From: Liopterus haemorrhoidalis
Taxonomy: Eukaryota; Arthropoda; Insecta; Coleoptera; Dytiscidae
Assembly (NCBI GenBank): GCA_963971575.1
Contig: OZ020611.1
Span: 239,406,654 to 239,470,653 of the forward strand
Direction: 5' to 3'
DNA: 64,000 nt
Of this stretch, positions 1 to 11,216 are shown piece by piece. The position numbers and the translations under genes are program-made. Under the pieces are notes generated by a model that searched no databases, was not told the origin of the DNA, and was given only the letters and a program-made list of their open reading frames with translations. Every line of letters starts with the position of its first letter. Within the stretch, counting starts at the first letter, position 1.

Positions 1-419
1 GTAACTTCACGGAAACCCCTATATACACCTAATGGAAAAGAATATTTAATTTGCAGTAAAACCAAATGAAAGTGTATAAATTCTATACTTTATGTAGATA
101 CATTCCCGTCGTTCGCCGAAAAGTGGGACATAACCCTTTAAGGATTCCCTACCTGCGCAGTCCACCTGCACAGGTTTAACGGTACAGGTATAAACAATTC
201 GCAGGTGCAGCTACACGGTAGTTTTTCTTCACAGTTCGGTTATGGCGTCAAACGATGGTTTAATATATAAAAGGTAGCAATAGGAATTAAGGGAATAAAA
301 TTGAAAACTGATTAAAAAGCGATTCCAAAAAAGTGTTTCCAGAAATGGAAAAGACGTTGGCAATGGAAATGACTGCTGAAGAAAGGCAGTTTTTCGAAGA
401 TGATCACATATTATATCCA
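1..419. other. unassigned AT-rich flank
   Basis: No coding region, RNA or repeat boundary recognised. It ends where a LINE reading frame becomes recognisable. Confidence 0.3.
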
Positions 420-913
420 TATTACATTGTGCGTACTTTGCCACCTTTCATAGTATTATTACCTATGGAATCATTTTCTGGGGCAACTCTGTGCACGCCA
501 ATAGAATTTTTATATTACAAAAAAGAGCTGTACGTATTATCAACAAAGCCCATTTCAGAGCTCATGCTAAGAAACTGTTTATAGACAGTGGCATTTTAAC
601 TGTACCCGCTGTTTATATACTCGAGTGTATAAAATTTACCAGGAAACAGATTGACTTACTGGTTTCACACAAAAATCTGCATAAATATGACACGCGTAAT
701 AAGGACAACTTTGTTTTGCCTAAGTGTAATCTCAATATTATGCAACAAAGTTACAGATACATTGGTGTCAAACTTTATAACTTATTACCCGATCATATTA
801 AAGCAATGACAGAAAAGCAGTTAATTAATAATGTTAAACAGATTCTGATCTCTTGTGCTCCTTACTCCTTACAAGAGTACATTACTTTTCTCACAAAAGA
901 TCAGGGTGTGTAA
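420..913 (+). pseudogene. LINE ORF2 C-terminal fragment (Jockey/CR1-like)
   Basis: This is the 3' end of a non-LTR retrotransposon polyprotein, downstream of the reverse-transcriptase catalytic core. In the frame of the TAA stop at 911-913 I read YGIIFWGNS (about 464-490) followed by LQKRAVRII and later HKYDTRNKDN and KLYNLLPDHIK. These are the usual C-terminal landmarks of Jockey/CR1-group ORF2 proteins. The frame is intact to its stop but has no 5' part, as expected of a 5'-truncated insertion. A (TTA)n tract follows about 70 bp later, which would be its 3' tail. The clade is inferred from motifs only. Confidence 0.8.
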
Positions 914-983
914 GACAGTTTTCCCTATTTGACTATCTTGACTATGTAAAACATTCATGTAAATGTGCATTTACAGCTAATAA

Positions 984-1013
<30 letters not shown>
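984..1013 (+). repeat. (TTA)n microsatellite, probable LINE 3' tail
   Basis: About nine TTA units follow the LINE frame, consistent with the simple-repeat tail of Jockey/CR1-like LINEs. Confidence 0.7.
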
Positions 1014-1015
<2 letters not shown>

Positions 1016-1489
1016 ATTTATATTCGAATTTAACATATTTAATATGCATAAAAATGCATAAAATATTTAAAATTTCAACAGGGTTTATAAGTTTGCATTT
1101 TTAACATTATTTTCTGTAAAATTTATGAGATACACATTTTAATTTGATGACAAAAATAAACAGTAATCTCATCCATAATTTTACACATTTAAATTTGTGT
1201 CCAGAAATGCAACAGTTGTTTGGCACTCTGCCATATGTACATGCCAAATTCATTGCACACATACATATATATACAATGTACATAGTTTTGTGAAAATTGC
1301 AACGCCCGTGAATTGTCTATTTTCCAAATGTTGTTTGCAAGGCATTTCAGCACACCTTATTAATGACATCCAGAGGCGTGGAAAAAAAATGAAATTGGTA
1401 TAGAGTCATGAACTGAAAAAATGTATATAATAATTTATTTAAAGTAAAAAAATAACATGAGTGTGGTTTTTCTATTAGATTAGTTCATT
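1014..1489. other. AT-rich spacer
   Basis: No gene or element edge recognised. Reading frames are short and of low complexity. Confidence 0.3.
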
Positions 1490-1493
1490 TTAA

Positions 1494-2009
1494 CCCATTA
1501 GAGCCCCTCGGCAACTAAAGTTGCCAACGGTTTTATTACCTAAAAACTCTGATGATTTGAATCATAGGGCAATGCGCATGTAAACACTTATTATCTGTAC
1601 CTTTATTTATGGCCCTTAACATAAATAAACCACTTCAAGTGCATACAATCAAAATAGTCTCAGTTTAAAGAAAGCAGCGTCACGTTAAATATTTACCACC
1701 GGTGCATTATGGAAAAATTGTAATTATAATTTTATTTTCTATGCATGAACATATTTTGTTATATGTCAAAATATAAAGAAAAACGTTGCTTTAGAATGTT
1801 GCTTGGGAAAGTTTTTAAATATTTTGGTTTTGATATGTTCAAAATTGGACTTGAAAGTGCGTGGCAACTAAAGTTGCCGGCTAATATTTCGTAAGAGGTA
1901 TATTTTTTGAAAATGAAATTGCCTTTACTAGTTGTATATTGATATTTTCGAATGATTTTGATAAAAATATCTTGAAAATAACATCCACAGAATTACGGGC
2001 TCTAATGGG
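1494..2009. mobile_element. piggyBac-like MITE with TTAA duplication
   Basis: The 516 bp element starts CCCATTAGAGCCC and ends with the exact reverse complement GGGCTCTAATGGG. It is flanked by TTAA on both sides (1490-1493 and 2010-2013), the piggyBac target signature. No transposase frame is present. Subterminally it carries the palindrome GGCAACTAAAGTTGCC twice, near 1510 and 1863, which could be a transposase-binding or hairpin motif. Confidence 0.85.
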
Positions 2010-2013
2010 TTAA

Positions 2014-2529
2014 TAAATGTGAATATTCACTGTTCGTGTTTCTGAAAATTCACTGTGTGAGTTTGTCTTTTACTAGAGGAGAATTTACTTGAGCGACGCT
2101 CGCCAGAAAAATACTACAAACAGGACATTTTTTTTTTTTTTTTAGTATACCTAATTAATTTTGAAATTTATCAATGAGCTATACCTAATTCCAAAGTAAA
2201 ACATAAAAAAAAAATGGTAAAGCAACGAAGGTTTTATTGCAGCGCGAAAGTGATTTGCCAGAACATGTAAAATTGTTATTTCTAAATTTTTACCTCATTA
2301 TTTGAAATTTTTATTTCATTATTTGAAAAATCGTATTAAACGACGGTGGCAAGTGTCCAATTTGAGCCTTCTCTAGTAAATGCGCCTACCCAAAACTAAT
2401 TTTTTTAAAATCACTAGTATGAGGATGGGGGTTAAAAATTAAAAAATTCAAATGAAGACCGGGAAGTATGAAAAATTTAAGTGAAGACCATGAATTTCTT
2501 TTATTTTGGCTATTATATTTAGATTTGCC
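2014..2529. other. unassigned AT-rich spacer
   Basis: Nothing recognised; several homopolymer A and T tracts. Confidence 0.3.
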
Positions 2530-2716
2530 TAATTTGGATGGGCTGTTAGGCGCAAATAGCCATTGTTGCTGTGCGCCACGTTGCCTACGTTACAAGATGG
2601 AATTTTCACCTTCTGATACTGTGCAGTCAGCTTTCGGATCGACTCTGTCTCAAGTATTGAATTCTTTCGACGGTTTGTCGAAATGTTACATTATAATAAT
2701 AATAATAATAATAACT
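2530..2716 (+). repeat. retroelement 3'-end fragment with (TAA)n tail
   Basis: A GC-richer segment containing GGCGCAAATAGCC is followed by an (ATA/TAA)n tract at about 2691-2714. The same core (GGCTATTTGCGCCTAACG) occurs on the opposite strand at 49376-49393. This suggests the 3' end of a LINE or SINE family with a TAA tail. No coding motif identifies it. Confidence 0.4.
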
Positions 2717-2876
2717 TCTAGGAACAGAGAACTTACCTTCTCTGCCCTTATTTGCCACCAAACATTAGGTTCCACTTATTATTATTTGTACATGTACATA
2801 TACTTAAAAAAAACCTGTTTTTATTTGTAGTCTATTTTTTTAAATTGTTTTTGGATCCGAACTTCCATGAGCGGTA

Positions 2877-2877
<1 letters not shown>

Positions 2878-2910
<33 letters not shown>
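2878..2910. repeat. (AT)n microsatellite
   Basis: An uninterrupted AT dinucleotide run of about 32 bp. Confidence 0.9.
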
Positions 2911-2914
<4 letters not shown>

Positions 2915-3197
2915 TAATAAGTAAAAATTTACGACGCGCCACTGGCGTAGTCGTGCGCTGGAATCATTTATTTCTTAACAAGACGAATGAGAAATGTGAC
3001 AGTGCTTAGACTTTCATTTTAATTATTTAATTTGTTACACTGTTAGCTTTACTTTGTTACCAATTGTTATTTCGTAATTAAATTAATAATTTCAAGTTCT
3101 TCCGGTAATTGGAAATTTGTACATTTTTAAAATGTTTAATTAGCGAATATATAGAGATGGTCCTCGATTTGAATAAAAATAAAAAATAAATACTAAT

Positions 3198-3384
3198 TAC
3201 AGTCTATTCCAAACGATTAAGCGGAACTAACCGGAATTTTCATTTTTGTAAGTTGTCATTAGCTATTTTTTTATATATTGAAGTTGGCTTTTCCTGAACA
3301 AAATGATCAAAATCTTCAAACAATCGGTAAAAATAACTAGAATTGAAAATCTAGTTCCGCCTAAACCAAAGGAACAGACTTTAC
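3198..3384. mobile_element. small MITE, copy 1
   Basis: About 187 bp with imperfect inverted ends (AGTCTATTCC...GCGGAACTA and TAGTTCCGCC...CAGACTTTA). A homologous copy lies at 43806-43993, so this is a dispersed family. No coding capacity. A TA target is possible but not proven. Confidence 0.6.
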
Positions 3385-3689
3385 TATTCAGCCTTTTTCA
3401 AGCGATTTGCATCATTTTTGTTTTCAAAGGTTGTCGAATATTTGTATTGTTAAAAAATATATGTTTTTAAATTTGATATAAGGTATGATATGAAAGTTCT
3501 TAGTACAGGAGCTAGTTATTTTTTTTCTTCTCATTAGTTAGTTTGATTTTTTTCTTCTCATTAGTTACTATGAATTCTTTTTTTTTTTTGCTCATCAGTT
3601 GGTACTTTTTTTTTTCGAAATTTAGGCACTAAAATATTCGAGAGTGTGCAAGTTGGAGACTTACCACCGGCGCGTAATTCTTTTGTTAC

Positions 3690-3800
3690 GGCCCTGGCAT
3701 TATAGCAAAAAATATTGTCCCACACAATCCAACATTTCGGCCTTTTTCACAAAATACCTACAAAACTCTGAAATGTGTGAAAATATGCATTAAATATATG
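3690..3800 (+). mobile_element. family A 3'-end fragment (decayed)
   Basis: It contains a diverged 'TGTCCCACAC' segment and 'ACCTACAAAACTCTGAAATG' with the start of the terminal hairpin, but the hairpin right arm has decayed. It matches the 3' part of the Helentron-like family A. Confidence 0.5.
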
Positions 3801-4271
3801 AGGCTCTTCAACATTAATCAACTAATAATAAATAATTTATTTATTTGAACATGTAAAGACGTTAGAGCACTTATGAATGTTTATTATATTATTTCTCAAC
3901 ATGCTTTTTATCTTTCGTCGCTTTAAATGATTAATTTCTTTATTTATCTTATTTATACTTGACACTTAACGCGACAGGACAGATTATTAAATATTCAGAC
4001 AAGGACTAACGATGATATTTCCTACTTCATATCACACGCTTTTCCTTGAGTCTCGTCATTTGTAGATAACATTAAATACCTTATTTATTGATCGGCGCTA
4101 ATTTAAAAAATGTTTATTTAAATACACATTTATCTATATCGCTGCAAAACATTGTTTACTAAATTACTAAATTATAACATTTATCAAATTATTTTTACAA
4201 ATTAACCCTTTAAAACAGAGATAAGAATCAATTTCAAAATACAATTTTATTGGTAAGAATTATTTACTATT

Positions 4272-7025
4272 GGGTCATTCCATGTCAAGTGGTCTAGGGG
4301 TCCCTGCTCGACCATCTCCAATTTTGCTGAAACTTTATGGGTGTATACATATATGTTTGAAATGATGATCTGTAAAGTTTTAGCTCCATATGTAGTATAG
4401 GTGGGGCACCAGGGGGTTGCCTATGGAAGTCATTCGGCCGTGGTGTGGCTCGTTCGTCAATAATCGGCAAAGTTTCACATGCTTCTGTTGCACAACTAAA
4501 GCAGCTAGCACTCTGAAATTGCATACTCTTGTTCAACTTTTTCTGCTGAACACAAAAACTATAGTATCAAAACTTATTAATGTGTGTACTTGACACAATA
4601 TGACCTGGAAGTGGCCAAAAAAAATTCATCGTAATGAGTTTAAGCCATACTTTGACTTTCCATAACTTAATGAGAAAAGCTTTTGACAGCTTTATTTCAA
4701 ACCAGCTTATTATACATATGAACATCAAAGCATTGCTTAAGTATTAGCTTCCATGTTCATTTGCTTGCTAAGATATTTGCCTGCAAAAATGCCACCAAAG
4801 TCAAAATGAGCAAATCTGACCTATTTTCAGAGCTAAATATCACAAAATGGGTCACCTTCGATTTTATTTTTTCTACCACCATTGGATAGAGCAGGTTTTT
4901 TGCTGCTAGAATAAGCTTTTTTCATTTTGGAGTCTTTCTGTTTAAGATGCAAAAAATGACTTTAAACATGATGCTCATATTCGCGCAAAACGGAAAGTTC
5001 GGAAAATGTACATTTCACATGCCTTCATTATTAAGACCACTCTAACCAGCAGATAAAAATTTGGCAAACTAATTCAAATTTGGGGGGTCAAACACAAAAA
5101 ATATGTGGGAAGATTAACAGAGCCATTCATCTGTCACAGTGACATTTGAATGTGAAACTGGACGGGAAACTTCACCGTGATTAGCATAAGCCATGCTTTT
5201 TTGCATCATAAATTTCAACCCTGACCAACCAGTTTATATTTTGAGGAGAATTTTAGAGGAGAAACACCAATAGCCGTTAAACTGGCATTCAATTTTTCAG
5301 AAACCTCCAGTTCCTCACCACAGTTTGATTCCGATGAAGCTGATGCTACTGTTGATTTACTTTCTGTAAACTGTTTTCTGCAGGAGGGACATAGTTTTTC
5401 ACCAGGCCTTATGTCACACCTTGTTAAGTCCTTCAACTGATTTGCAGTTGACAAATCAATTGCTCGTAAACCCTTCTTCACGATGTGATTCTTCTTTTCA
5501 AAAGGATTACAACATGACCTTTGCAAAAATTCAAATTTTGTCAAAAGCAAAGCTTCATGATGCAGACAAATTTCTGATGTTTCGTCGAACTTCAATCCAG
5601 AACGCTGGCTAATTAATAATTGCTCATTTAATTCAAAGTTTTTTATTAATTTCAACTCTTTTCTGCTTGAATAGGATGTTAAATGGCAAGTGGAATTCTC
5701 CACACGGCCGATGCTGCAAGGACCAAGATCGCCTACACAATTTTGTAATTCCATAAACAAAGATTGCAATAAAACAATATATGATTCAATAAAATATCCA
5801 ATATTCTGAAAAACAAATAATTGTTATATTCAAAATAATTTTGCACGATACATTATATTAAAACAATTATTAAAATTTGTTTGACTGCAAAAAAATTTAT
5901 CCCACACAAGAAACAGGAAACGTTAATTATTCCTTTTGTAGGATTTGATTTTGAAGCTCAAATTTTGACAAAGTTTAATTGAAAATGTATCATTATGCAA
6001 CTAAGCCTAAGAGTTTCAACTTAAAACAGTTTTAAAATGCAACAGGGCTCATAAATTGGCCAGACAACTAATTATATAAGATCTTTTATTTTAAAATTGT
6101 GGTTTTAGAAAAGTTGGGCTTGATTCTACAGTTATGAAGCTCCTTCTGCAGTTTCACATGTCACTGGGACAGGTGAATGGCTTTATCTTAACACACTATT
6201 TTTGTGTTTGACCTCCCAGATTTGAATTAGTGTTATCTGCTAGTTAGAGTGGTCTTAATAATGAAGGCATGTGAAATGTACATTTTCCGAACTTTCCGTT
6301 TTGCGCGAATATGAGCATCATGTTTAAAGTCATTTTTTGCACCTTAAACAGAAAGACTCCAAAATGAAAAAAGCTTATTCTAGCAGCAAAAAACCTGCTC
6401 TATCCAATGGTGGTAGAAAAAATAAAATCGAAGGTGACCCATTTTGTGATATTTAGCTCTGAAAATAGGTCAGATTTGCTCATTTTGACTTCGGTGGCAT
6501 TTTTGCAGGCAAATATCTTAGCAAGCAAATGAACATGGAAGCTAATACTTATGCAATGCTTTGATGTTCATATGAATAATAAGCTGGTTTGAGATAAAGT
6601 TGTCAAAAGCTTTTTTCATTAAGTTATGGAAAGTCAAAGTATGGCAAAAACTCATTACGATGAATTTTTTCGGCCACTTCCAGGTCATATTGTGTCAAAT
6701 ACACACATTAATAAGCTTTGACACTACAGTTTTTGTGTTCAACACAAAAAGTTGAACAAGAGTGTGCAATTTCATGGTGCTAGCTGCTTTAGTTGTGCAA
6801 CAGCAGCATGTGAAACTTTGCCGATTATTGACGAACGAGCCACACCACGGCCGAATGACTTCCATAGGCAAGCCCCTGGTGCCCCACCTATACTACATAT
6901 GGAGCTAAAACTTTACAGATCATCATTTCAAACATATATGTATACACCCATAAAGTTTCAACAAAATTGGAGATGGTCGAGCAGGGACTCTCTCAAAAAT
7001 TAGACCACTTGACGTGGAATGACCC
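4272..7025. mobile_element. fold-back DNA transposon with ~890 bp inverted repeats
   Basis: The left arm from 4272 (GGGTCATTCCATGTCAAGTG) is repeated in reverse at the right end (ending CTTGACGTGGAATGACCC at 7025). I can follow the inversion inward to about 5160 and 6146, so each arm is roughly 890 bp at about 90 percent identity by eye. Both ends are flanked by TATT (4268-4271 and 7026-7029), a probable 4-bp target duplication. The ~1 kb centre holds one minus-strand coding segment. I do not recognise the superfamily; a 4-bp duplication would fit Chapaev-like elements, but that is inference. Confidence 0.85.
5215..5805 (-). CDS. uncharacterised Cys/His-rich protein exon inside the fold-back element
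   Basis: About 197 codons are open on the minus strand in the unique centre of the fold-back element. The frame is bounded upstream by a good splice acceptor (TTGTTTTTCAG, AG at 5806-5807 on the minus strand) and ends in a TGA at 5215-5217, so it looks like a 3' terminal exon. The middle contains ICLHHE, then SCCNPF and KKGLRAIDL, and later GEKLCPSCRKQF. This spacing of Cys and His suggests a metal-binding module. I recall similar blocks in repetitive uncharacterised proteins of aphids and Hydra, but cannot confirm that here. The C-terminal ~50 residues are Ser/Glu-rich and likely disordered. No DDE triad is visible, so the catalytic part, if any, lies in missing exons. A shorter start at an internal codon near 5769 is possible if it is not spliced. 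Confidence 0.55.
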   Translation of the reverse strand, partial: NIGYFIESYIVLLQSLFMELQNCVGDLGPCSIGRVENSTCHLTSYSSRKELKLIKNFELNEQLLISQRSGLKFDETSEICLHHEALLLTKFEFLQRSCCNPFEKKNHIVKKGLRAIDLSTANQLKDLTRCDIRPGEKLCPSCRKQFTESKSTVASASSESNCGEELEVSEKLNASLTAIGVSPLKFSSKYKLVGQG

Positions 7026-8069
7026 TATTATTAGCTATGCATATGCATAATGATCTTCAGGAAGATGCAAACAACTTGGAAACTGTACAGACATTAAATT
7101 CCGTATTAGGGCAAAACATCTTGCATATCTTGCAAAAGGTTAAGGACAGTTTGGTCAAAAAACTGTGCAAGATACTTTGTAGGTATGACCAAAAATCCTT
7201 ATATAGAAAAGGAGACTTTAGTTGACAGATGACGGTTAATTAAAGCATATGGTTCAATGGGAGAGAACTATAGCAATAAAATTTCCATTTTTGAATAGAG
7301 CCATATCATTTGTTCACAGACAAAGCTAGAAATAGAGAAAGAGATACAATTTGTTTCATTTGACAGGCCTGTCTTCCATCTAGTGGTGGGAGGTGTAAAG
7401 CGCGCGCGTGTATACTAAGGGACATACGTTGCAGTTACCATATTATAACATAACAAAAAAAGACAAAAACTATGAACGTACGTTACAGTAAGAAGCAGAA
7501 ATATGTTCTTGGCATCTTACATAAACTGTGTGAAATAGATATACATTTCTTTATCGGTTCTCAACCGATCAATCTGTCAAGTAAATTCTCCTTTACTATA
7601 CCGTCATTTTGTCGTCTGTCTGTCTCTTTGTCTGTTAAAAATTGTACCCAAACGGCTAAACCCACAGAGTTGAAATTTGGCATGCTTATACAAGTCTTTG
7701 ACCCGCACATAGGAAAAATACTATAACATCTAAAAAATATGTCCCCCTAAAAATATAAACAAATATGTACTCATCGAAAATAATATATTTGTTTAAAATT
7801 CTGAGTAGGGTATCAAATGAAAGCCCTTACACGTACGTGGATTAACGATCAAAATTTTATTTTTGCAAAATAAATTATTTTGATGCGATTTTTGCAAAAT
7901 TGTGAAAAAAAATTGTTGTCCCACACCCTGTAGCCGAAATGTAGCCCAAAACCGGAACAGTACAACAGGAATTTTTTATCAGACTATGTTTTAGGAAAAT
8001 AACGCATTTTTTGTGTTTTTTTTTTGTTGACGATGTACAAAAGTTATAGTTATGTAACACACTATACTA

Positions 8070-8461
8070 TAGTCTATCTCAGAAAGAGCGATAGTAATAA
8101 AATTTATTATTTGTAAAAAGTTACTGTTTTTTCATACAGAAGCGGCACACAAAATATGAATAGTTCGAAACGAAATATTGTTAAGAAACAACCGAGTGTG
8201 CCGCACATCTTATATGGGAATACGAACTAGGGTTAAACACAAGAGATCATAAAATTTTTACCCTAAAATTTTGAAGAAAAATATGGTCACAGGCATGCGT
8301 TTAATGATATGATAAACATGGTCACAGGCGTGCGTTTAATAAAATGATAAATAGTAATATAGAAATACACAAAACCAATTTAAACGTGTTTAAAATGTGC
8401 ACGCCACTGGTAACTGCCTGACAAAAAGGTTTATTACTATTGCTCTTTCTGAGATAGACTA
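8070..8461. mobile_element. TA-flanked Tc1/mariner-type MITE nested in family A
   Basis: It starts TAGTCTATCTCAGAAAGAGC and ends with the exact reverse complement. The inverted repeats continue to about 31 bp with one mismatch. Flanking TA is duplicated (8068-8069 and 8462-8463). The empty site is preserved in the sister copy at about 31571-31582 (ACACTATACTAGAAGG), so boundaries are known to the base. No coding frame. Confidence 0.9.
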
Positions 8462-8466
8462 TAGAA

Positions 8467-8535
8467 GGCGTATCCTGGTATAACGGTTAGCTTGTTCGCT
8501 TGCTACGTAGCAAACTAGGGTTCGCTCCCGGGCAG
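8467..8535 (+). other. tRNA-like block, subtype 1 (within family A)
   Basis: The A-box-like stretch TGGTATAACGGTTAGC (8476-8491) and B-box-like GGGTTCGCTCC (8518-8528) are spaced as in a tRNA gene. It begins GGCG, about 69 bp long. Stem pairing is incomplete, so a functional tRNA is unlikely; Pol III promoter activity is possible. Confidence 0.6.
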
Positions 8536-9059
8536 AGGAGATAATTTTATTTTTTTGGTTTTGTTCCCATTTTTATTTTGTTTAAATTATTTTGTCAAAA
8601 TTCTAGTTATATTTTGGCAAATGTTGCATTTAATTTTTAAAAGCGTAAATTTAATAACCAGTTGGAATTGTTGGAATTATATTTTCATTCTGTGTCATGT
8701 ATACGAAACTAGAGGAGCGGAGCATATGACTTAAAACAACCAATAGAAGCCATAGCCGCAATTTTTAAAATCTTAGTGAACCTTGCTATATAAAAAAAAA
8801 AAAATACTGCACATATTTACAAACCTAAATAATGGTATTAGGTATTCGAATTAAAATTAACAAAAAAATATTTAAACATAAAATTTGTTTTTAAAGTTCT
8901 TAGATTAACAGACGATAAATTGTTTTTAAAATATCGTTCATTTTGCCGTGATTACTACAAAGCAAAATTTGTTCTACACACTCAGCATGCCGCCTTCACT
9001 TATTATGTACCTGCGAAACCCTGCAATGTATGAAAATTCACACTTCACATCAATTTTTT

Positions 9060-9697
9060 AAATCTCTAAAAAACGCCACTCTAAAAGTGATTAAAAAAAA
9101 ATTGTATATAAATTTTATATTACATTTATGTATTTATTACCTATTGTTTTACCGCTTTCTCGAAGTGTTTTAGTTTTTTACTGATTTTAATATTCCCTCT
9201 CTACCAATTTAGTAGCCTATCAAATTTGCCTCTCTGAGCAGTTACTCTGCTTACGTCTCCCTAGTTCGGACTCCGATTATTTAATATGCGATATCATTAT
9301 TTTTTATATGAATTTTTTTAACATCCCTACACAAATATTGTATGTGTAAAATACTCTTCTAAATAATGTTTCTAAAAATAAATAATAAAATATTGAGGAC
9401 TGTTGAAAAGATCCTTTAACTAATAGTGTTTGAAAGAGCTCTTCAATTCGAGAAATGGATGAAAGACTAGCAAATTATATTAGCATTACAAAAAAATCGA
9501 CTCAACAAAAAATATACTTGTTACTATAGCAACTAAAAAATACTCAACTCGACCCAGTTTGACCGAAATCAGAATGAAACTCTACTCAAGTGTGAAACGA
9601 CAAAAAAATATACAAGCGGTACTCAAACAAAACCCGCTGTTGTGCGTTTCTCAAAGAGTCGATATTCGCTTACTTCGAAAATATCAACGAAAACCTA
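9060..9697. other. unassigned AT-rich spacer
   Basis: Nothing recognised between two family A copies. Confidence 0.3.
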
Positions 9698-9749
9698 TTT
9701 TTAGGGTTTTGTAGGTATGACCAAAAAACCCTTATACCGTCATTTTGTC

Positions 9750-9791
<42 letters not shown>

Positions 9792-10787
9792 TCGGTAAAA
9801 ATTGTAGCCAAACGGCTAAACCTAGAGAGTTGAAATTTGGCACACTTGTACAACTTTTTGACCCGCACATAGGAAAAATACTAAAACATCTAAAAAACAT
9901 ATCCCCCATAAAAATATAAACAAATATGTGCTCATCGAAAAAAAAAATATTTTTTAAAAATTATGAGTAGGGTATCAAATGAAAGCCCTTAGTACGTGGA
10001 TTAACGATCAAAATTTTATTTTTGCATGGTGAATTATTTTGATGCGATTTTTGCCAAAATTGTGCTAAAAAATTTTTGTTCCACACACACCCTGTAGCCC
10101 AGATGGTTTAAACTAAAAATGTGAAAAAAATCTCAGTAATGTATATTGGTGTGAACCGGAATAGTACAACAGGAATTTTTGATCAGATTATGTTTTCGGA
10201 AAATATTGTTTTTTTTGTGTTTTTAACCAAAATATGTTAAATATTTAATTCGCTATGTAACCAAGTAGATACGTCAGCGCTCATAGCGACGTGCGTTTAG
10301 TTATTGGTTTTCCAATTTGCTAAACAGTTAACTTGCAAACTAGAGTTCGAATCCTGTCAATTTTAATTTTTTTGTTTTTTTTTTTGCAGTTTTCTTTTGT
10401 TTAAATTATTTTGTAAAAATTCTAGTTATATTTTGGTAAATGTTGCATTTAATTTTTAAAAGCGTAAATTTAATAACCAGTGGGAAGTTTTGAAATTATA
10501 ATTTAATTCTGTTTGATGTATACGAATTCAGAGGGCGGGGCTAATGATTTAAGCAACCAATAGAAGCCATAGGCGCAATTTTCAAAATCTTAATGACCTT
10601 GCTATGTAAAAAAAATACTGCACATATTTAGAAACTTAAATAATGGTATTAGGCATTCGAATTAAAATTCATAAAATAATATTTTGACATAAAATTTGTT
10701 TTGGCATCCCAAATAATCATCATTCAGTTATTAAATACCTGCAAAACCCTGAAATGTGTGAAAATTCACACTTCACATCAATTTTTT
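9698..10787 (+). mobile_element. Helentron-like family A, full-length, tRNA-like subtype 4
   Basis: It starts TTTTTAGGGTTTTGTAGG. The start can fold, because AGGGTTTT pairs with AAAACCCT a few bases on. About ten GTCT units lie at 9752-9791, followed by the conserved core, the tRNA-like block and a distal part with CAGAGGGCGGGGCTAATG-type sequence. It ends with ACCTGCAAAACCCTGAAATG, the hairpin GTGTGAAAATTCACAC and CATCAATTTTTT. No coding capacity and no target duplication; both edges are T runs. Confidence 0.85.
10270..10358 (+). other. tRNA-like block, subtype 4
   Basis: It occupies the same internal position as the other tRNA-like blocks. A perfect B box, GAGTTCGAATCC, lies at 10343-10354. 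The upstream half is diverged and no clear A box is seen. A close relative lies at 54750-54847. Confidence 0.5.
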
Positions 10788-11214
10788 GCTTTTAATTTCA
10801 TCGCATGTGTTGAAGTCATAAAGTTAAACTAAATTTTTTTGATACAGTGATAATTTTATATTGTAATTTGTAATTTTTATTGTATTTATTCGTATTTTAG
10901 AGATTATAGTTCACGGTTGAGAAATTCTGAATAATCCAAGATATGGATCTCTAGTAATTTATAGGTGTCAAATATGCAGTTGTTCATATTAAAATCTAAC
11001 GCCGAATTTAATTAAATAGGGTTTTAAAAGTATCATAAAGATAATAAAACCTATACCTGTCTTGGTTGTCGGGGGTTGGTTCTTATTTCCTTTTGGCACG
11101 CTGTCAAATGCAGAATGATTTACTACCAATATACCAAAAATTTACTTTGCAACTTTCATTTCAAATAATTCTTATAATGAATACAAGACAAAATAGTGTT
11201 TTATTTAACAAGGA
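10788..11214. other. unassigned spacer
   Basis: No element edge or coding region recognised. Confidence 0.3.
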
Positions 11215-11216
11215 TA

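Larger units (their letters stand above)
7590..9059 (+). mobile_element. Helentron-like family A copy (5' end missing), tRNA-like subtype 1
   Basis: It starts inside the consensus at TATACCGTCATTTTGTCG, continues through a decayed GTCT tract and the family core, and ends with a slightly mutated terminal hairpin and CATCAATTTTTT. It is interrupted by a 392-bp TA-flanked MITE (8070-8461). A tRNA-like block follows at 8467-8535. Confidence 0.8.

Noticed and set aside
1197..1403. 68-codon frame as a host exon
   Set aside because: No splice signals or protein motif; composition like surrounding AT-rich sequence.
6752..7003. 83-codon frame in the right arm of the fold-back element and its mirror at 4294-4536
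   Set aside because: Both arms give nearly the same peptide because they are inverted copies; no family motif, and the frame lies in a terminal repeat.
8461..8540. Independent tRNA-derived SINE insertion
   Set aside because: No SINE tail or target duplication around the block; flanks are continuous family A sequence in every copy.
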